Notes: a model not told the origin generated them from the letters alone. A stretch of 61,536 nt of DNA from Sphingomonadaceae bacterium (GCA_025359445.1 JANYGB010000048.1:1-61536), one strand, 5' to 3'; counted from the stretch's first letter, positions 26,184 to 35,647 are shown. Program-made: numbers and translations.

Positions 26184-27497
26184 TTACTCTCCAAACACCC
26201 GCGCGAAAATCGTGTCGACCGCCTTGAAGTGGTAGTCGAGGTTGAACTTCTCTTCCAGCTCGCTGGCGGGCAGCGCCGCGGTAACTTCACGATCGGCCTT
26301 GAGCAGCTCGAGCAGGTTCAATGCCCCGTCGCTTTCCCACACCTGCATCGCATTGCGCTGAACCAGACGGTACGCTGTGTCGCGCTCCAGCCCGGCTTGC
26401 GTCAGCGCCAGCAGCACCCGCTGCGAATGGACCAGCCCGCCCATCTTATCGAGGTTCTTTTGCATCCGCTCCGGGTACACCAGCAGCTTGTCGATCACGC
26501 CCGTAAGCCGCGCAAGCGCAAAATCGAGCGTGATTGTCGCGTCCGGCCCGATGTAGCGTTCGACCGAAGAGTGCGAGATATCGCGCTCATGCCACAGCGC
26601 GACGTTTTCCAGCGCCGGGGTTACCGCCGAACGAACCACCCGGGCAAGGCCGGTGAGGTTTTCGGTCAGCACCGGATTGCGCTTGTGCGGCATCGCGCTC
26701 GAACCCTTTTGCCCCGGCGCGAAGTATTCTTCGGCCTCCAGCACTTCGGTGCGCTGGAGGTGGCGGACCTCGATCGCGAGCCGTTCGATCGAGCTGGCGA
26801 TCACGCCGAGCACTGCGAAGAACATCGCGTGCCGATCACGCGGGATCACCTGAGTGCTGACTGGCTCGACGGTGAGGCAAAGCTCTTCGGCGACGTACTC
26901 TTCGACCGCCGGATCGATATTGGCGAAGGTGCCGACCGCGCCAGAAATCGCGCAAGTCGCGATCTCGGCCCGCGCCGCTACCAGCCGCGCCTTGCAGCGG
27001 TCAAACTCGGCATAGGCTGAGGCCAGCTTGAGTCCGAACGTGGTCGGCTCGGCATGGATGCCATGGCTGCGGCCGATGGTCGGGGTGTACTTGTACTCCA
27101 GCGCGCGGCGTTTGATCGCGGCGAGCAGCGCGTCGAGGCCTGCCAGCAGCAGGTCGCTCGCCTGCACGAGCTGCACCGACAGCGTGGTATCGAGCACGTC
27201 GCTGCTGGTCATGCCCTGGTGCATGAACCGCGCCTCTGGGCCGACTTGCTGCGCAACCCAATCGAGGAAGGCGATCACGTCGTGCTTGGTGACCGCTTCA
27301 ATAGCGTCAATCGCGGCGACATCGATCTTGGGATCGGTCTTCCACCAGTCCCACAGCGCCTTGGCTGCATTCTGCGGCACCACCCCCAGATCGGCCAGCT
27401 TCTGTGTGGCGTGAGCTTCGATCTCGAACCAGATCTTGAACCGCGCCTCGGGCTCCCAGATCGCGGTCATCGCGGGGCGGGAATAGCGGGGGACCAT
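26184..27497 (-). CDS. purB: Adenylosuccinate lyase
   Basis: A 437-residue enzyme of the fumarase/aspartase superfamily that cleaves SAICAR and adenylosuccinate in purine synthesis. The ATG at 27497 has AAGGAG 6 nt upstream; a far longer in-frame extension is untranslated leader. Motifs are MHQGMTSSDVLDTTLS, GRSHGIHAEPTTFG (catalytic His) and the signature loop GSSAMPHKRNP. The length matches the B. subtilis-type enzyme. Confidence 0.96.
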   Translation of the reverse strand: MVPRYSRPAMTAIWEPEARFKIWFEIEAHATQKLADLGVVPQNAAKALWDWWKTDPKIDVAAIDAIEAVTKHDVIAFLDWVAQQVGPEARFMHQGMTSSDVLDTTLSVQLVQASDLLLAGLDALLAAIKRRALEYKYTPTIGRSHGIHAEPTTFGLKLASAYAEFDRCKARLVAARAEIATCAISGAVGTFANIDPAVEEYVAEELCLTVEPVSTQVIPRDRHAMFFAVLGVIASSIERLAIEVRHLQRTEVLEAEEYFAPGQKGSSAMPHKRNPVLTENLTGLARVVRSAVTPALENVALWHERDISHSSVERYIGPDATITLDFALARLTGVIDKLLVYPERMQKNLDKMGGLVHSQRVLLALTQAGLERDTAYRLVQRNAMQVWESDGALNLLELLKADREVTAALPASELEEKFNLDYHFKAVDTIFARVFGE

Positions 27498-27734
27498 GTT
27501 CGACTCCTTGGGCTTCGTGCGGCTGCCGCTAGGGGCAAGGGGCCAGGATGGCAAGTCACGCGCTGCCAGGTTACACATTTGATGGACCGCTTGGACCACA
27601 GTCCTGATGGTGAAAATTTCTTTGCGGCAAAAGCCAGGCCGCTGCGGCGCACGATCGCGGTAATTCAGCAAGTGTGGGTGCCGAGCATGCCCAGCACCAT
27701 CTCGCAATCGGCCAATGTAGGAAAGCGTTGGTGC
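27498..27734. other. Intergenic gap upstream of purB
   Basis: No convincing gene, RNA or terminator is visible between the VOC gene stop and the purB start. The region presumably carries the purB promoter; no clear -35/-10 pair was picked out. Confidence 0.4.
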
Positions 27735-28421
27735 CTAGGCTGGGACTGGCGGCTCGTTATAACTGCCCTGCGCCGTAATTGCCTCGTCTGGCGTGGCGAG
27801 GATCATCTTGAGCGTCGTGGCTGGGTAGGCAATGTTGGGCACTGCCGCGTCGTAGGCCGGCTGCGGCACCGCATCGCCCGCTACGCACGGCGCGGGGTTG
27901 AGCATCGCTTCGGCCTCCTCGCCCGATATTCCGCATGCTTCAAGCACCTTGGGGTCAACCCAGCGCGCCGGATCGAGCGGGGTCATCTGTGTCGATACTT
28001 CCAGCGTCAGCCCCTCGGGTCCGGCGAAATAGATAGACTGGCAGAAGCCGTGCCCGATCGGGCCGATCGCGGGGACACCGTGGCTGCGGATGCGGTTGCG
28101 CAGCGCGATGAGCCCGGCCTCATCGGGTGCGCGGAAGGCAATGTGTTGCATGGTTCCGGCGGCGCTTTTGCCTGCCCCGGTGCCTGAGTGCGTGATGCCG
28201 ATGGTTGCGGGAATATCGCCCACACCGTCCAATTCGACTACCGAGAAAAAGCTGTCGTCGGCCATCTTGAGGAAGGCGTGCTTGCCGCCGGGCACGCCGT
28301 GCATGTCGAACAGCCCGACCAGCGGAAAGCCCAGCACTTGCGTGAAAAAGGTCAGTTGCACTTTCATATCGGCGGACATGATTGCGATGTGGTGAATGCC
28401 GTCGGGCTGCTGGATGGACAT
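27735..28421 (-). CDS. VOC-family (glyoxalase/extradiol dioxygenase-like) protein
   Basis: A 228-residue protein with two vicinal-oxygen-chelate modules. GIHHIAIMSADMKVQLTFF places the first metal His, GTMQHIAFRAPD the second and GPEGLTLEVST the Glu, so a metal site seems intact. It resembles glyoxalase I/2,3-dioxygenase relatives (biphenyl diol dioxygenase-like), but the substrate is unknown. About 70 residues after the VOC core are unusual and could be an extra helical tail. Confidence 0.8.
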   Translation of the reverse strand: MSIQQPDGIHHIAIMSADMKVQLTFFTQVLGFPLVGLFDMHGVPGGKHAFLKMADDSFFSVVELDGVGDIPATIGITHSGTGAGKSAAGTMQHIAFRAPDEAGLIALRNRIRSHGVPAIGPIGHGFCQSIYFAGPEGLTLEVSTQMTPLDPARWVDPKVLEACGISGEEAEAMLNPAPCVAGDAVPQPAYDAAVPNIAYPATTLKMILATPDEAITAQGSYNEPPVPA

Positions 28422-28477
28422 TGGGTTCTCCGGGTGAGTTTGGCGGATGCTATCATGGCGGATCGGAGAAAGGAATT

Positions 28478-28669
28478 TGTTCGCGCAGAGGCGCAGAGGC
28501 GCGGAGGAGTGAAGAAGGAAGGGTGGCTCGCGCAGAGATCGCAGAGAGCGCAGAGTAGATGTTAGCGCCGCAGGCCTGGCTCATTTTGCAAAGTATCGTT
28601 TGAAACCAATGGGTGTTTGAAAGGCGACTACGCCGCAAGCACTGCTCCTCTGCGCCCTCTGCGCGAACA
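28478..28669. repeat. CGCAGAG inverted-repeat element, copy 1
   Basis: Outer arms TGTTCGCGCAGAGG...GAGG (28478 on) and CCTCTGCGCCCTCTGCGCGAACA (to 28669) are almost perfect inverted repeats. A further internal GCTCGCGCAGAGATCGCAGAG run follows. The arms are tandem CGCAGAG heptads. The middle shares GCGCCGCAGGC with the copy at 42841-42992. No ORF with coding character lies inside. Confidence 0.75.
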
Positions 28670-28688
28670 ATCTAAATTCTGTGCCACC

Positions 28689-30185
28689 TTGAACACCGCC
28701 CACTCGACATCCCGCCCCAACCGCGCCACCAAGCAGCTGGTGCAATCCGTCCAGTTCCATCGCCGTTCGTTCATCGCTGCCGGGGCGGCGTTGCTGATGA
28801 TGCCGCGGTCGCTGCGCGCTCAGGAGGCCCTGCCGATGTTTCCATCCAAGCGACCCGCCCCGTCCGCCCGGCGGCTTGTCAGTACCGCGGTCGAGCGCGA
28901 GATTGCGCGGGTCTCGGCGCTGATTGCAGATCCCGAGCTGGCCTGGCTGTTCCAGAACTGCATGCCCAATACGCTCGACACAACGGTATTCATGGGCGAG
29001 GCGGGCGGGCATCCCGATGCTTTTGTGATCACCGGTGACATTCCGTGCCTGTGGCTACGCGATTCGGCAGCGCAGCTGCGGCCTTACCTGCATCTTGCGA
29101 AAAGCGATGCGCAGCTGACCCAGCTCTTTCACGGACTGATCCGTCGTCACGCGCGCTGCGTGCTGATCGATCCCTACGCCAATGCCTTCATGCGCGATCC
29201 CGCCGCGATGTCGAACCTCGACTGGTCGAAGATCGACCAGACCGAGATGAAACCCGGCGTGGCCGAGCGCAAATGGGAGGTCGATTCGCTGTGCTATGTG
29301 CTGCGGCTGGCCTGCGATTACTGGCAGGCGAGCGGGGATACGCAGCCGTTCGATGAAACCTTTGCAGCTGCTGCCAAAACCATCGTCGCCACGTTTAAGG
29401 CGCAGCAGCGGCGGACCAGTCCCGGGCCGTACCGCTTCCAGCGGCGCAGTGACCAGCCGACCGAGACGACGCTGGCGGGGATCGGCGTGCCAACCCGCAA
29501 GACTGGCCTGATCCATTCGGCCTTTCGCCCCTCGGACGATGCCTGCACTTTCCCGTGCAACATCCCCGGCAACCTGTTCGCGGTGGCGACCTTGCGCGAA
29601 CTCGCGGCGCTGGCCGATGCAGTGCTGCACGACGCTCCCTTTGCCGCCGAGGCGCGCGCCTTGGCGGAAGAGGTCGAGGCGGCTGTGTACAAGCACGGTA
29701 CGATGCTGTTGCCCGATGGGCGGCAGGTGTTCGCCTATGAAACCGACGGCTATGGCAACCACCTGTTTATGGACGATGCCAACGTACCCTCACTGCTCGG
29801 CCTCGCCTACCTGCGCTGCGTCCGCGCCGACAACACGCTGTGGCGAACTACCGCCGATGCGGTGTGGAGCGATGCCAATCCGTGGTTCTTTTCCGGCAAG
29901 GCAGCCTCGGGCGTGGGCGGTCCGCATATCGGTGTGCGGCAGGTCTGGCCGATGTCGATCATCATGCGTGCGATGTCGAGCACCGACGATGCAGTGATTG
30001 CCGGCGCGCTCAAAACCCTGCGCGCATCGCATGCCGGGACCGGGTTCATGCACGAGGCGTTCGATCAGGACGATCCTTCGCGCTACACGCGCAAGTGGTT
30101 CGCCTGGGTCAACGGGTTGTTCGGCGAGCTGGTGGTCAAGGTCGCGAACGAGCGGCCGCATTTGCTGGCGGCCAGTTACGGATAA
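28689..30185 (+). CDS. Glycoside hydrolase family 125 (exo-alpha-1,6-mannosidase-like), Tat-exported
   Basis: A protein of about 498 residues. After a Tat-type signal (FHRRSFIAAGAALLMMPRSL) the DUF1237/GH125 core is clear: FVITGDIPCLWLRDSAAQ, WEVDSLCYVLRLACDYW, TGLIHSAFRPSDDACTFPCN and GGPHIGVRQVWPMSII, ending FAWVNGLFGELVVK. GH125 enzymes release alpha-1,6-linked mannose without metal. The start is uncertain: no ATG suits, TTG 28689 and GTG 28740 (a compact Tat signal) both fit, and neither has a clear ribosome-binding site. Confidence 0.85.
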   Translation: MNTAHSTSRPNRATKQLVQSVQFHRRSFIAAGAALLMMPRSLRAQEALPMFPSKRPAPSARRLVSTAVEREIARVSALIADPELAWLFQNCMPNTLDTTVFMGEAGGHPDAFVITGDIPCLWLRDSAAQLRPYLHLAKSDAQLTQLFHGLIRRHARCVLIDPYANAFMRDPAAMSNLDWSKIDQTEMKPGVAERKWEVDSLCYVLRLACDYWQASGDTQPFDETFAAAAKTIVATFKAQQRRTSPGPYRFQRRSDQPTETTLAGIGVPTRKTGLIHSAFRPSDDACTFPCNIPGNLFAVATLRELAALADAVLHDAPFAAEARALAEEVEAAVYKHGTMLLPDGRQVFAYETDGYGNHLFMDDANVPSLLGLAYLRCVRADNTLWRTTADAVWSDANPWFFSGKAASGVGGPHIGVRQVWPMSIIMRAMSSTDDAVIAGALKTLRASHAGTGFMHEAFDQDDPSRYTRKWFAWVNGLFGELVVKVANERPHLLAASYG

Positions 30186-30215
30186 CAAGATACTCCCCCT
30201 TCGGAGGAGGATCTT

Positions 30216-30920
30216 TCAGGGCCATCCAAATGCCAGCGTGACTTCGCCCGTCGCCGCACCTGACGCATCGAAACTGCGCTCGATTATCGTCCCCTGCCCA
30301 TCATCATCCACCAAAACCACCGTCGAGCACCGCGTGCCATAGACGGGGTTGGCGATGAACACGCTGGACAACTCGACATCGGGCGTGTCCGGGGCCAAAG
30401 TGCGATCCGCCAGGGCCGCGAACAGCGGCGCAGGGTCGTCATAACCCGCGACCAGCCATTCCGCCAGCGCCGCTTCAAGCCGCAAAGTCTTGTACCAGCG
30501 ATCGGCAAAGCTGCCGTTCGACAACCCATGAATCCCCGGCGCGAGCGGCTGGCGCTGCGGGGCAGGGTGGTTCGTGAGTAGCTCCGCGCCGTCCGGTCCG
30601 GCCACGAACAGGTTGAACGGGTTCATTGCGGCAAGATCGCCCAGCGGCTGGCCGAGCAGCCAGTCGGTTACCAGAGCGCCGCGTGAGGCCATGCCCGGCT
30701 TGGGATAGCCCTCGGCGCGCAAGTTGGTAACCAGCGCGAACCGGCCAGCCGGGTGAATGCCTAGCCACGTGCCGCCAGCCTGCAGGTCGCGGCCTGCAAT
30801 GATGCCGTTGTCCCATTCGTCGAGCGGCGCGGTCGGCCGCCCATGGAATTCATCGCGGTTGCCGATTCCCACCAATCGCCAGCGCGGGTGCGCCAGCCAG
30901 GCGATCGCGGCTACGCACAT
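30216..30920 (-). CDS. NRDE family protein (TANGO2-like)
   Basis: A 234-residue protein. The N-terminal Cys (MCVAAIAW), the NRDE motif (GIGNRDEFHGRP), the GGTWLGIHPAGRFALVTNL stretch and the later LSNGSF and VFIANPVYGTRCSTVVLV are diagnostic. Animal TANGO2 is tied to lipid/heme metabolism; bacterial members are uncharacterised. It resembles Ntn-hydrolases. The start overlaps the radC stop by one base (TGATG), so it is the second gene of that operon. Confidence 0.9.
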   Translation of the reverse strand: MCVAAIAWLAHPRWRLVGIGNRDEFHGRPTAPLDEWDNGIIAGRDLQAGGTWLGIHPAGRFALVTNLRAEGYPKPGMASRGALVTDWLLGQPLGDLAAMNPFNLFVAGPDGAELLTNHPAPQRQPLAPGIHGLSNGSFADRWYKTLRLEAALAEWLVAGYDDPAPLFAALADRTLAPDTPDVELSSVFIANPVYGTRCSTVVLVDDDGQGTIIERSFDASGAATGEVTLAFGWP

Positions 30921-31612
30921 CAGATCAGCCCCTTGGCCTTCAAACTGACATGCCCCTCTTTCCCGATGATCACGTGGTCATGCACGGTAATCCCCAGCAA
31001 TCGCCCGGCCTCGGCGATCTTGTTCGTGATCTGCACATCCGCGCGGCTTGGTTCGGGCGAGCCGGAGGGGTGGTTGTGGACCAGGATCAACGCCGATGCG
31101 CCCAGTTCAAGTGCCTTCTTGACCACCTCACGCGGGTGGATCGTGGCCTCGTCGAGCGTGCCGTCGCTGACCTGGTCATCGAGGATCAAGCGGTTCTTGT
31201 TGTCGAGGTAAAGCACCCGCACCCGCTCGTGGTTGAGGTGCGCCATGTCAATCGTCAGGTAATCGATCAGCACTTGCCAGCTCCCCAGCACGGGCTGTTC
31301 CTGCAAACCGGTGCGCGCCAGCCGCCGCGCGGCGACCGCAACGATCTTGAGCGCGGCGGCGCTGGTTTCGCCCATCCCGCGGTGCTTGGCCAAGGCGCGC
31401 GGCTCGGCGTTCAGCAGGCCCGCCAGCCCGCCGAACCGCTTGAGTAGCTCATGCGCGAGCGGCTTGACATCCTTGCGCGGGATCGCGGTCATCAGCAGGT
31501 ATTCGACCAGCTCGTGGTCGGCGAGCGCCTCAGACCCGCCGCCGAGCAGCCGCGCGCGCAGGCGGGCGCGGTGGCCCGCGCCATGGTGCGGCGGATCGTT
31601 TGCTTCGGCCAC
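30920..31612 (-). CDS. radC: RadC family protein (JAB/MPN domain)
   Basis: A 230-residue protein with an N-terminal helix-hairpin-helix-like part (LADHELVEYLLMTAIPRKDV) and a C-terminal MPN+ domain whose JAMM zinc ligands are in LVHNHPSGSPEPSRADVQIT, closing with IIGKEGHVSLKAKGLI. RadC was named for a radiation phenotype later assigned elsewhere; its function is still unclear. It is the promoter-proximal gene of radC-NRDE and is divergent from ydbH. Confidence 0.93.
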   Translation of the reverse strand: MAEANDPPHHGAGHRARLRARLLGGGSEALADHELVEYLLMTAIPRKDVKPLAHELLKRFGGLAGLLNAEPRALAKHRGMGETSAAALKIVAVAARRLARTGLQEQPVLGSWQVLIDYLTIDMAHLNHERVRVLYLDNKNRLILDDQVSDGTLDEATIHPREVVKKALELGASALILVHNHPSGSPEPSRADVQITNKIAEAGRLLGITVHDHVIIGKEGHVSLKAKGLI

Positions 31613-31677
31613 GCGTTTCCTTCCCTGTCTCGGCGCATTCCTTGCCTTTCCGGGGCGAGGCGCGCAAGGGTAGTGAA

Positions 31678-34600
31678 ATGTCCGGAGCTGACGGCCAAGA
31701 GATCGAGGAGGCGCAGGAACCGGCCTTTGCCCTCCGGGCCTGGCGCGGCTGGCGGATCGCCGCGCTGCTCGGGATCGTGCTCGCGGCCGCGCTGATCGGA
31801 CTGTGGCTGGCGCGCGAAAACATTGCGCACAAGGTGATCAACCGCCAGCTATCCGACCTTGGCCTGCCCGCGACTTACAAGATCGAGAAGATCGGGACTT
31901 CACGCGAGATCCTGACCGACATCGTGATCGGTGACCCGGCGCATCCCGACCTGACAATCGAGCGCGCCGAAGTGCAGATCGAGCCTACATTCGGGCTGCC
32001 GACGCTGGGCCGGGTCACACTTTTCCGGCCGCGCCTTTATGGCCGGATCGCGGGCGGCAAGATCAGCTTCGGCTCGCTCGACAAGGTGCTGTTCGCCAAC
32101 AAGGGCGGGACCAAGGGCCTGCCCGACCTCGACCTTGTGCTGATCGACGGACGCGCGCGGATTGACATGTCTTCGGGGCCAATCGGCGTGAAGGCCGAAG
32201 GCGCGGGCAATCTGCGCGGCGGGTTTTCCGGGACGCTCGCAGCAGTCGCGCCGCAGTTGCAACTGGGCAATTGCAAGGTCCAGCGGCTGACTGCGTACGG
32301 CAAAGTCACCGTAGCTGCGGCGGCGCCGCGGTTCGATGGGCCGCTGCGTCTGCAAGCGCTCGATTGCCCGAGCAGCCGCCTCGCGCTGCGCGATGCGAGC
32401 CTGCAGGTGATCGGCACTCTGGGCGTGCAGTTCGATGCCGCAGACGGATCCTACGCGCTGACCAGCGGAACACTCGGCTACGGCGACAACCGGCTGGAGC
32501 GCGCGAGCGGCACTGGCCAGTTTGCACTGGCCAAGGGTGACCTGGTGGTCAGTTACAAATTGCAGGGCGAGGGATTGGCGGCGAGCGGGATCAGGGCCGC
32601 CACGCTCGCGCTCGAAGGCCAGGCGCGCAGCCATGACCGGATGGCGAGCTTCAGCAGCGAAGGCGCGCTCGGCGCGACCGTATTGTCGCCCGGGCGCGGG
32701 CTCGAAGTCACTTTGGCGGGGCTGGAGAAGTCGGGTGCAGGGACCCTCGTGGCACCGCTCGCCGCGCAGCTCCGCAGCGCCTTGGCACGCGAAACCGCCG
32801 GTAGCAGCTTTGCGGCGACTTATCAGGTCCGCCAGAGCGGCCAGCTGACCAGCCTGACCTTGCCTGGTGCACTGTGGCGCGGCGCCAGCGGCGGGCGGCT
32901 GGCGGCCTTGTCGAAAGTGTCGGTAACCTTCGGCGGTAAGGGCGGTGCAATGCTGTCCGGTAACCTGCTTAGCGACGGGCCCGGCCTGCCGCACATCGAG
33001 GGACGGTTCGAACGGCGCGGCGGGGGCGGGGCGCTCGCCTCGCTGGTGCTCGCGCCCTACCGCGCGGGTGACAACATGGTCGCCTTGCCCGAACTCAAGC
33101 TGGTGCAACTGCCCGGCGGGGCGATTGGCTTTGCCGGGCGCGCACTGCTTAGCGGGGCCTTACCGGGCGGGCGGGTCGATAATCTGGTGGTGCCGATTGA
33201 GGGCAACTGGTCGGCGGCGCGCGGGCTTGCGGCGCTGCGGCGCTGCACCCCGGTGCGGTTCGACAGCTTGCGCATTTCGGGCCTGACGCTGGCCGGGCAA
33301 TCGCTGACCCTGTGCCCCGGCTCCGAAGGCGCGATCGTGCGTAGCGATGCGCGCGGGACGCGGGTTTCGGCCGGGACAGCGGGGCTGTCGCTTAACGGCA
33401 CGCTGGGCAGCACCCCGGTGCGGCTGCGCAGCGGCGTGGTCGGGATGGCGTGGCCGGGGGCGCTGGTGGCGCGCAGCATCGATGTTTCGTTCGGGCCGGC
33501 CAGCACGCCGTCCACGCTCAGGATCGCGCAGCTGAATGCCAATCTGGGCCAGACCATCACCGGCACCTTCGCCGGGACCGAGCTGAAGCTCTGGTCGGTG
33601 CCGCTCGACGTGTTCGGTGCGGCGGGCAACTGGCGCTTTGCAAGCAAGCAATTCACAGTCAGTGGCGCGAGTCTGACGGTCAAGGACCGGCTCCCTGCGG
33701 CGCGGTTCTATCCGCTCATCGCGCGCGATGCGACGCTCAGCCTGATTTCGACCACCTTCACCGCCGATGCCTTGCTGCGCGAGCCCAAAAGCGACCGGTT
33801 GGTGACCGAGGCGAAGATCGTCCACGATCTTGATACCGCGAGCGGTCATGCCGACCTGTTGGTGCCGGGGATCGAATTCGACAAGGATCTTCAGCCCGAT
33901 ACGCTGACTTACCTCAGCCAGGGTGTGATCGCGCTCGCCAGGGGCCGGGTTTATGGTCAAGGCCGGATCGACTGGGACCGGCGCGGGGTGACCAGCTCGG
34001 GCGATTTCAGCACTGACAACCTCGATTTCGGGGCGCAATTCGGTCCGGTCAAGGGCGCTAAGGGCACGGTCCATTTCATCGACCTGCTTGGTCTCGTTAC
34101 CGCGCCGCGCCAGGTCCTGCATGTGGCCTCGATCAACCCCGGCATCGAGGTCAACGACGGCGATGTCTCGTTCCAGCTCGAGCCTGGCCACCTGCTGGTG
34201 GTCAACGGTGCCAAGTGGCCGTTCATCGATGGCTCGCTCGAGCTGCTGCCAACCCGGATGGTGCTCGGTGCCTCCGAAGTCCGCCGCTTCACGATCAAGG
34301 TGAACGCCCTCAATCTGGCAAAGTTCGTGGCGCGGCTCGGCTTGGCCAATATTTCCGCGAGCGGGACATTCGATGGCGAACTGCCGTTGGTGTTCGACGA
34401 AAATGGCGGGCGGATCGAAAACGGCATCCTCGTTTCGCGCGATCCCGGCGGCAACCTCTCCTACGTCGGCGAGCTGACCTACAAAGACCTGTCGCCGATG
34501 GGCAATTTTGCCTTCCAAGCGCTGCGCAGCCTCGATTACAAGCACATGGAAGTTGCTTTGCAGGGCCATCTCGACGGTGAGATCGTGACCAAGATGCGGA

Positions 34601-34905
34601 TCGACGGGGTCAGCCAAGGGCAGGGGGCAAAACGCAATTTCCTTACCCAGCGCTTCGCCAAGCTGCCGATCCGTTTCAATATCTCGATCCGCGGTCCGTT
34701 TCATCAATTGGTGACCTCGTTCAAATCGCTGTACGATCCGGCCTATGTCAGGGACCCGCGCGAACTTGGCCTGATCGGCGGCGCAGCGCCGGTTCCGGGC
34801 GAACTGGCACCGACTCCAACGCCGCCCGCGACGCTCCCGCCCGCGCCGCCGCCGACACCCAAATCGGGCAACATTCAGCATTCAGACAGCAGGACAGTTC
34901 CATGA
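31678..34905 (+). CDS. ydbH: YdbH-type AsmA-like intermembrane lipid transport protein
   Basis: The ATG at 31678 is preferred (AAGGG upstream), giving 1,075 residues. One inner-membrane helix (WRIAALLGIVLAAALIGLWL) is followed by a very long beta-rich periplasmic domain with repeated strands and a C-terminal AsmA-like part (GTVHFIDLLGL, ASGTFDGELPLVF). In E. coli YdbH, TamB and YhdP form bridges carrying phospholipids to the outer membrane, with YdbH acting together with YnbE. The Pro-rich C-terminal tail is probably disordered. First gene of the ydbH-ynbE-ydbL operon. Confidence 0.88.
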   Translation: MSGADGQEIEEAQEPAFALRAWRGWRIAALLGIVLAAALIGLWLARENIAHKVINRQLSDLGLPATYKIEKIGTSREILTDIVIGDPAHPDLTIERAEVQIEPTFGLPTLGRVTLFRPRLYGRIAGGKISFGSLDKVLFANKGGTKGLPDLDLVLIDGRARIDMSSGPIGVKAEGAGNLRGGFSGTLAAVAPQLQLGNCKVQRLTAYGKVTVAAAAPRFDGPLRLQALDCPSSRLALRDASLQVIGTLGVQFDAADGSYALTSGTLGYGDNRLERASGTGQFALAKGDLVVSYKLQGEGLAASGIRAATLALEGQARSHDRMASFSSEGALGATVLSPGRGLEVTLAGLEKSGAGTLVAPLAAQLRSALARETAGSSFAATYQVRQSGQLTSLTLPGALWRGASGGRLAALSKVSVTFGGKGGAMLSGNLLSDGPGLPHIEGRFERRGGGGALASLVLAPYRAGDNMVALPELKLVQLPGGAIGFAGRALLSGALPGGRVDNLVVPIEGNWSAARGLAALRRCTPVRFDSLRISGLTLAGQSLTLCPGSEGAIVRSDARGTRVSAGTAGLSLNGTLGSTPVRLRSGVVGMAWPGALVARSIDVSFGPASTPSTLRIAQLNANLGQTITGTFAGTELKLWSVPLDVFGAAGNWRFASKQFTVSGASLTVKDRLPAARFYPLIARDATLSLISTTFTADALLREPKSDRLVTEAKIVHDLDTASGHADLLVPGIEFDKDLQPDTLTYLSQGVIALARGRVYGQGRIDWDRRGVTSSGDFSTDNLDFGAQFGPVKGAKGTVHFIDLLGLVTAPRQVLHVASINPGIEVNDGDVSFQLEPGHLLVVNGAKWPFIDGSLELLPTRMVLGASEVRRFTIKVNALNLAKFVARLGLANISASGTFDGELPLVFDENGGRIENGILVSRDPGGNLSYVGELTYKDLSPMGNFAFQALRSLDYKHMEVALQGHLDGEIVTKMRIDGVSQGQGAKRNFLTQRFAKLPIRFNISIRGPFHQLVTSFKSLYDPAYVRDPRELGLIGGAAPVPGELAPTPTPPATLPPAPPPTPKSGNIQHSDSRTVP

Positions 34906-34967
34906 ACAGCTTCGAATTGACCTACCGCGCCGCGGCTGCGAAAACCCGGTCCATAAAGGGGCCAAGC

Positions 34968-35186
34968 ATGGAATTCGCAGCACGGAACCGGAGGCCGCAG
35001 CGCCAGTGGGTAACCACGGCGACGATTTTGATAGGCGGCGCGCTCGCGCTCGGCGGATGTGTCTCGGTCACCGCACCGGACAAGCCGATCGTGATCGAGC
35101 TGAATATCAACATCAAGCAGGAGGTCGTCTATCGCCTCGCAGCCGACGCTGCGAAAACGATTGAGGACAATCCCGGCGTATTTTGA
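34968..35186 (+). CDS. ynbE: YnbE family lipoprotein
   Basis: A 72-residue lipoprotein: a basic N-terminus, the helix VTTATILIGGALALGGC with a lipobox Cys, then the YnbE signature PIVIELNINIKQEVVYRL. AAGGGG 7 nt upstream supports ATG 34968; an ATG at 34902 overlapping the ydbH stop (ATGA) would add 22 residues. In E. coli, YnbE multimers in the outer membrane stack on YdbH to complete the intermembrane bridge. The neighbours support the same job here. Confidence 0.88.
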   Translation: MEFAARNRRPQRQWVTTATILIGGALALGGCVSVTAPDKPIVIELNINIKQEVVYRLAADAAKTIEDNPGVF

Positions 35187-35203
35187 AGTTGGAGCCCATT
35201 GTG

Positions 35204-35635
35204 ATGATACGGTCGAACGAATTTGGCATCTCGAACCTGCGTCTTGCCGGTTTGGGCGGGGCTGCGCTGGGCTTGCTTCTGGCGGCCACGCCGGTCGCAG
35301 CGCAGACCGCCAACCCGGCTTATGCCGCCGCGCGCGCTGGCGGCCAGATCGGCGAACAGATTGATGGCTATCTCGGTTTTCCGAGCAGCCCGAGCGCCGA
35401 TGTCCGCCGCACTGCCGAAGACGTCAACATCAAACGCCGCGCGATCTATGCCGAGCGCGCGAGTGCGACGCATTCCACGCAGGAAGACTATGCCTTCACC
35501 ACCGCGTGCCGCTTGATCCTCAAAACCCGGCCGGGCGAGAAGTACCAGTCGCCCGACGGCAGCTGGCACACCCGCACCAGCGAAGCTCCGTTGCGCGATG
35601 CCAAATGCGCGGCGGCAGATACCGCGCCGAACTGA
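35204..35635 (+). CDS. ydbL: YdbL family (DUF1318) periplasmic protein
   Basis: A 143-residue protein with a signal peptide (LAGLGGAALGLLLAATPVAA, cleaved near AQT). The DUF1318 pattern is A.AAGG.IGEQIDGYLGF, then DVRRTAEDVNIKRRAIYAERA. E. coli YdbL modulates the YdbH-YnbE interaction. The C-terminal half (ACRLILKTRPGEKYQSPDG, with TSEAP and DAKCAA) is longer than in E. coli. Last gene of the operon, followed by a strong terminator. Confidence 0.87.
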   Translation: MIRSNEFGISNLRLAGLGGAALGLLLAATPVAAQTANPAYAAARAGGQIGEQIDGYLGFPSSPSADVRRTAEDVNIKRRAIYAERASATHSTQEDYAFTTACRLILKTRPGEKYQSPDGSWHTRTSEAPLRDAKCAAADTAPN

Positions 35636-35647
35636 CGAACAAGTAAC

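Noticed and set aside
28478..28669. CGCAGAG tandem units as a CRISPR array
   Set aside because: Units are heptads without regular spacers and form inverted arms; no cas genes are present.
30186..30215. Small CTCC/GGAG hairpin between GH125 and NRDE genes as a terminator
   Set aside because: The stem is only about four pairs and has no clear T-tract.
33160..34881. 573-codon minus-strand open frame opposite ydbH
   Set aside because: Composition is typical of antisense shadow (Arg/Glu/His/Asp-rich), and the plus strand encodes the conserved YdbH.
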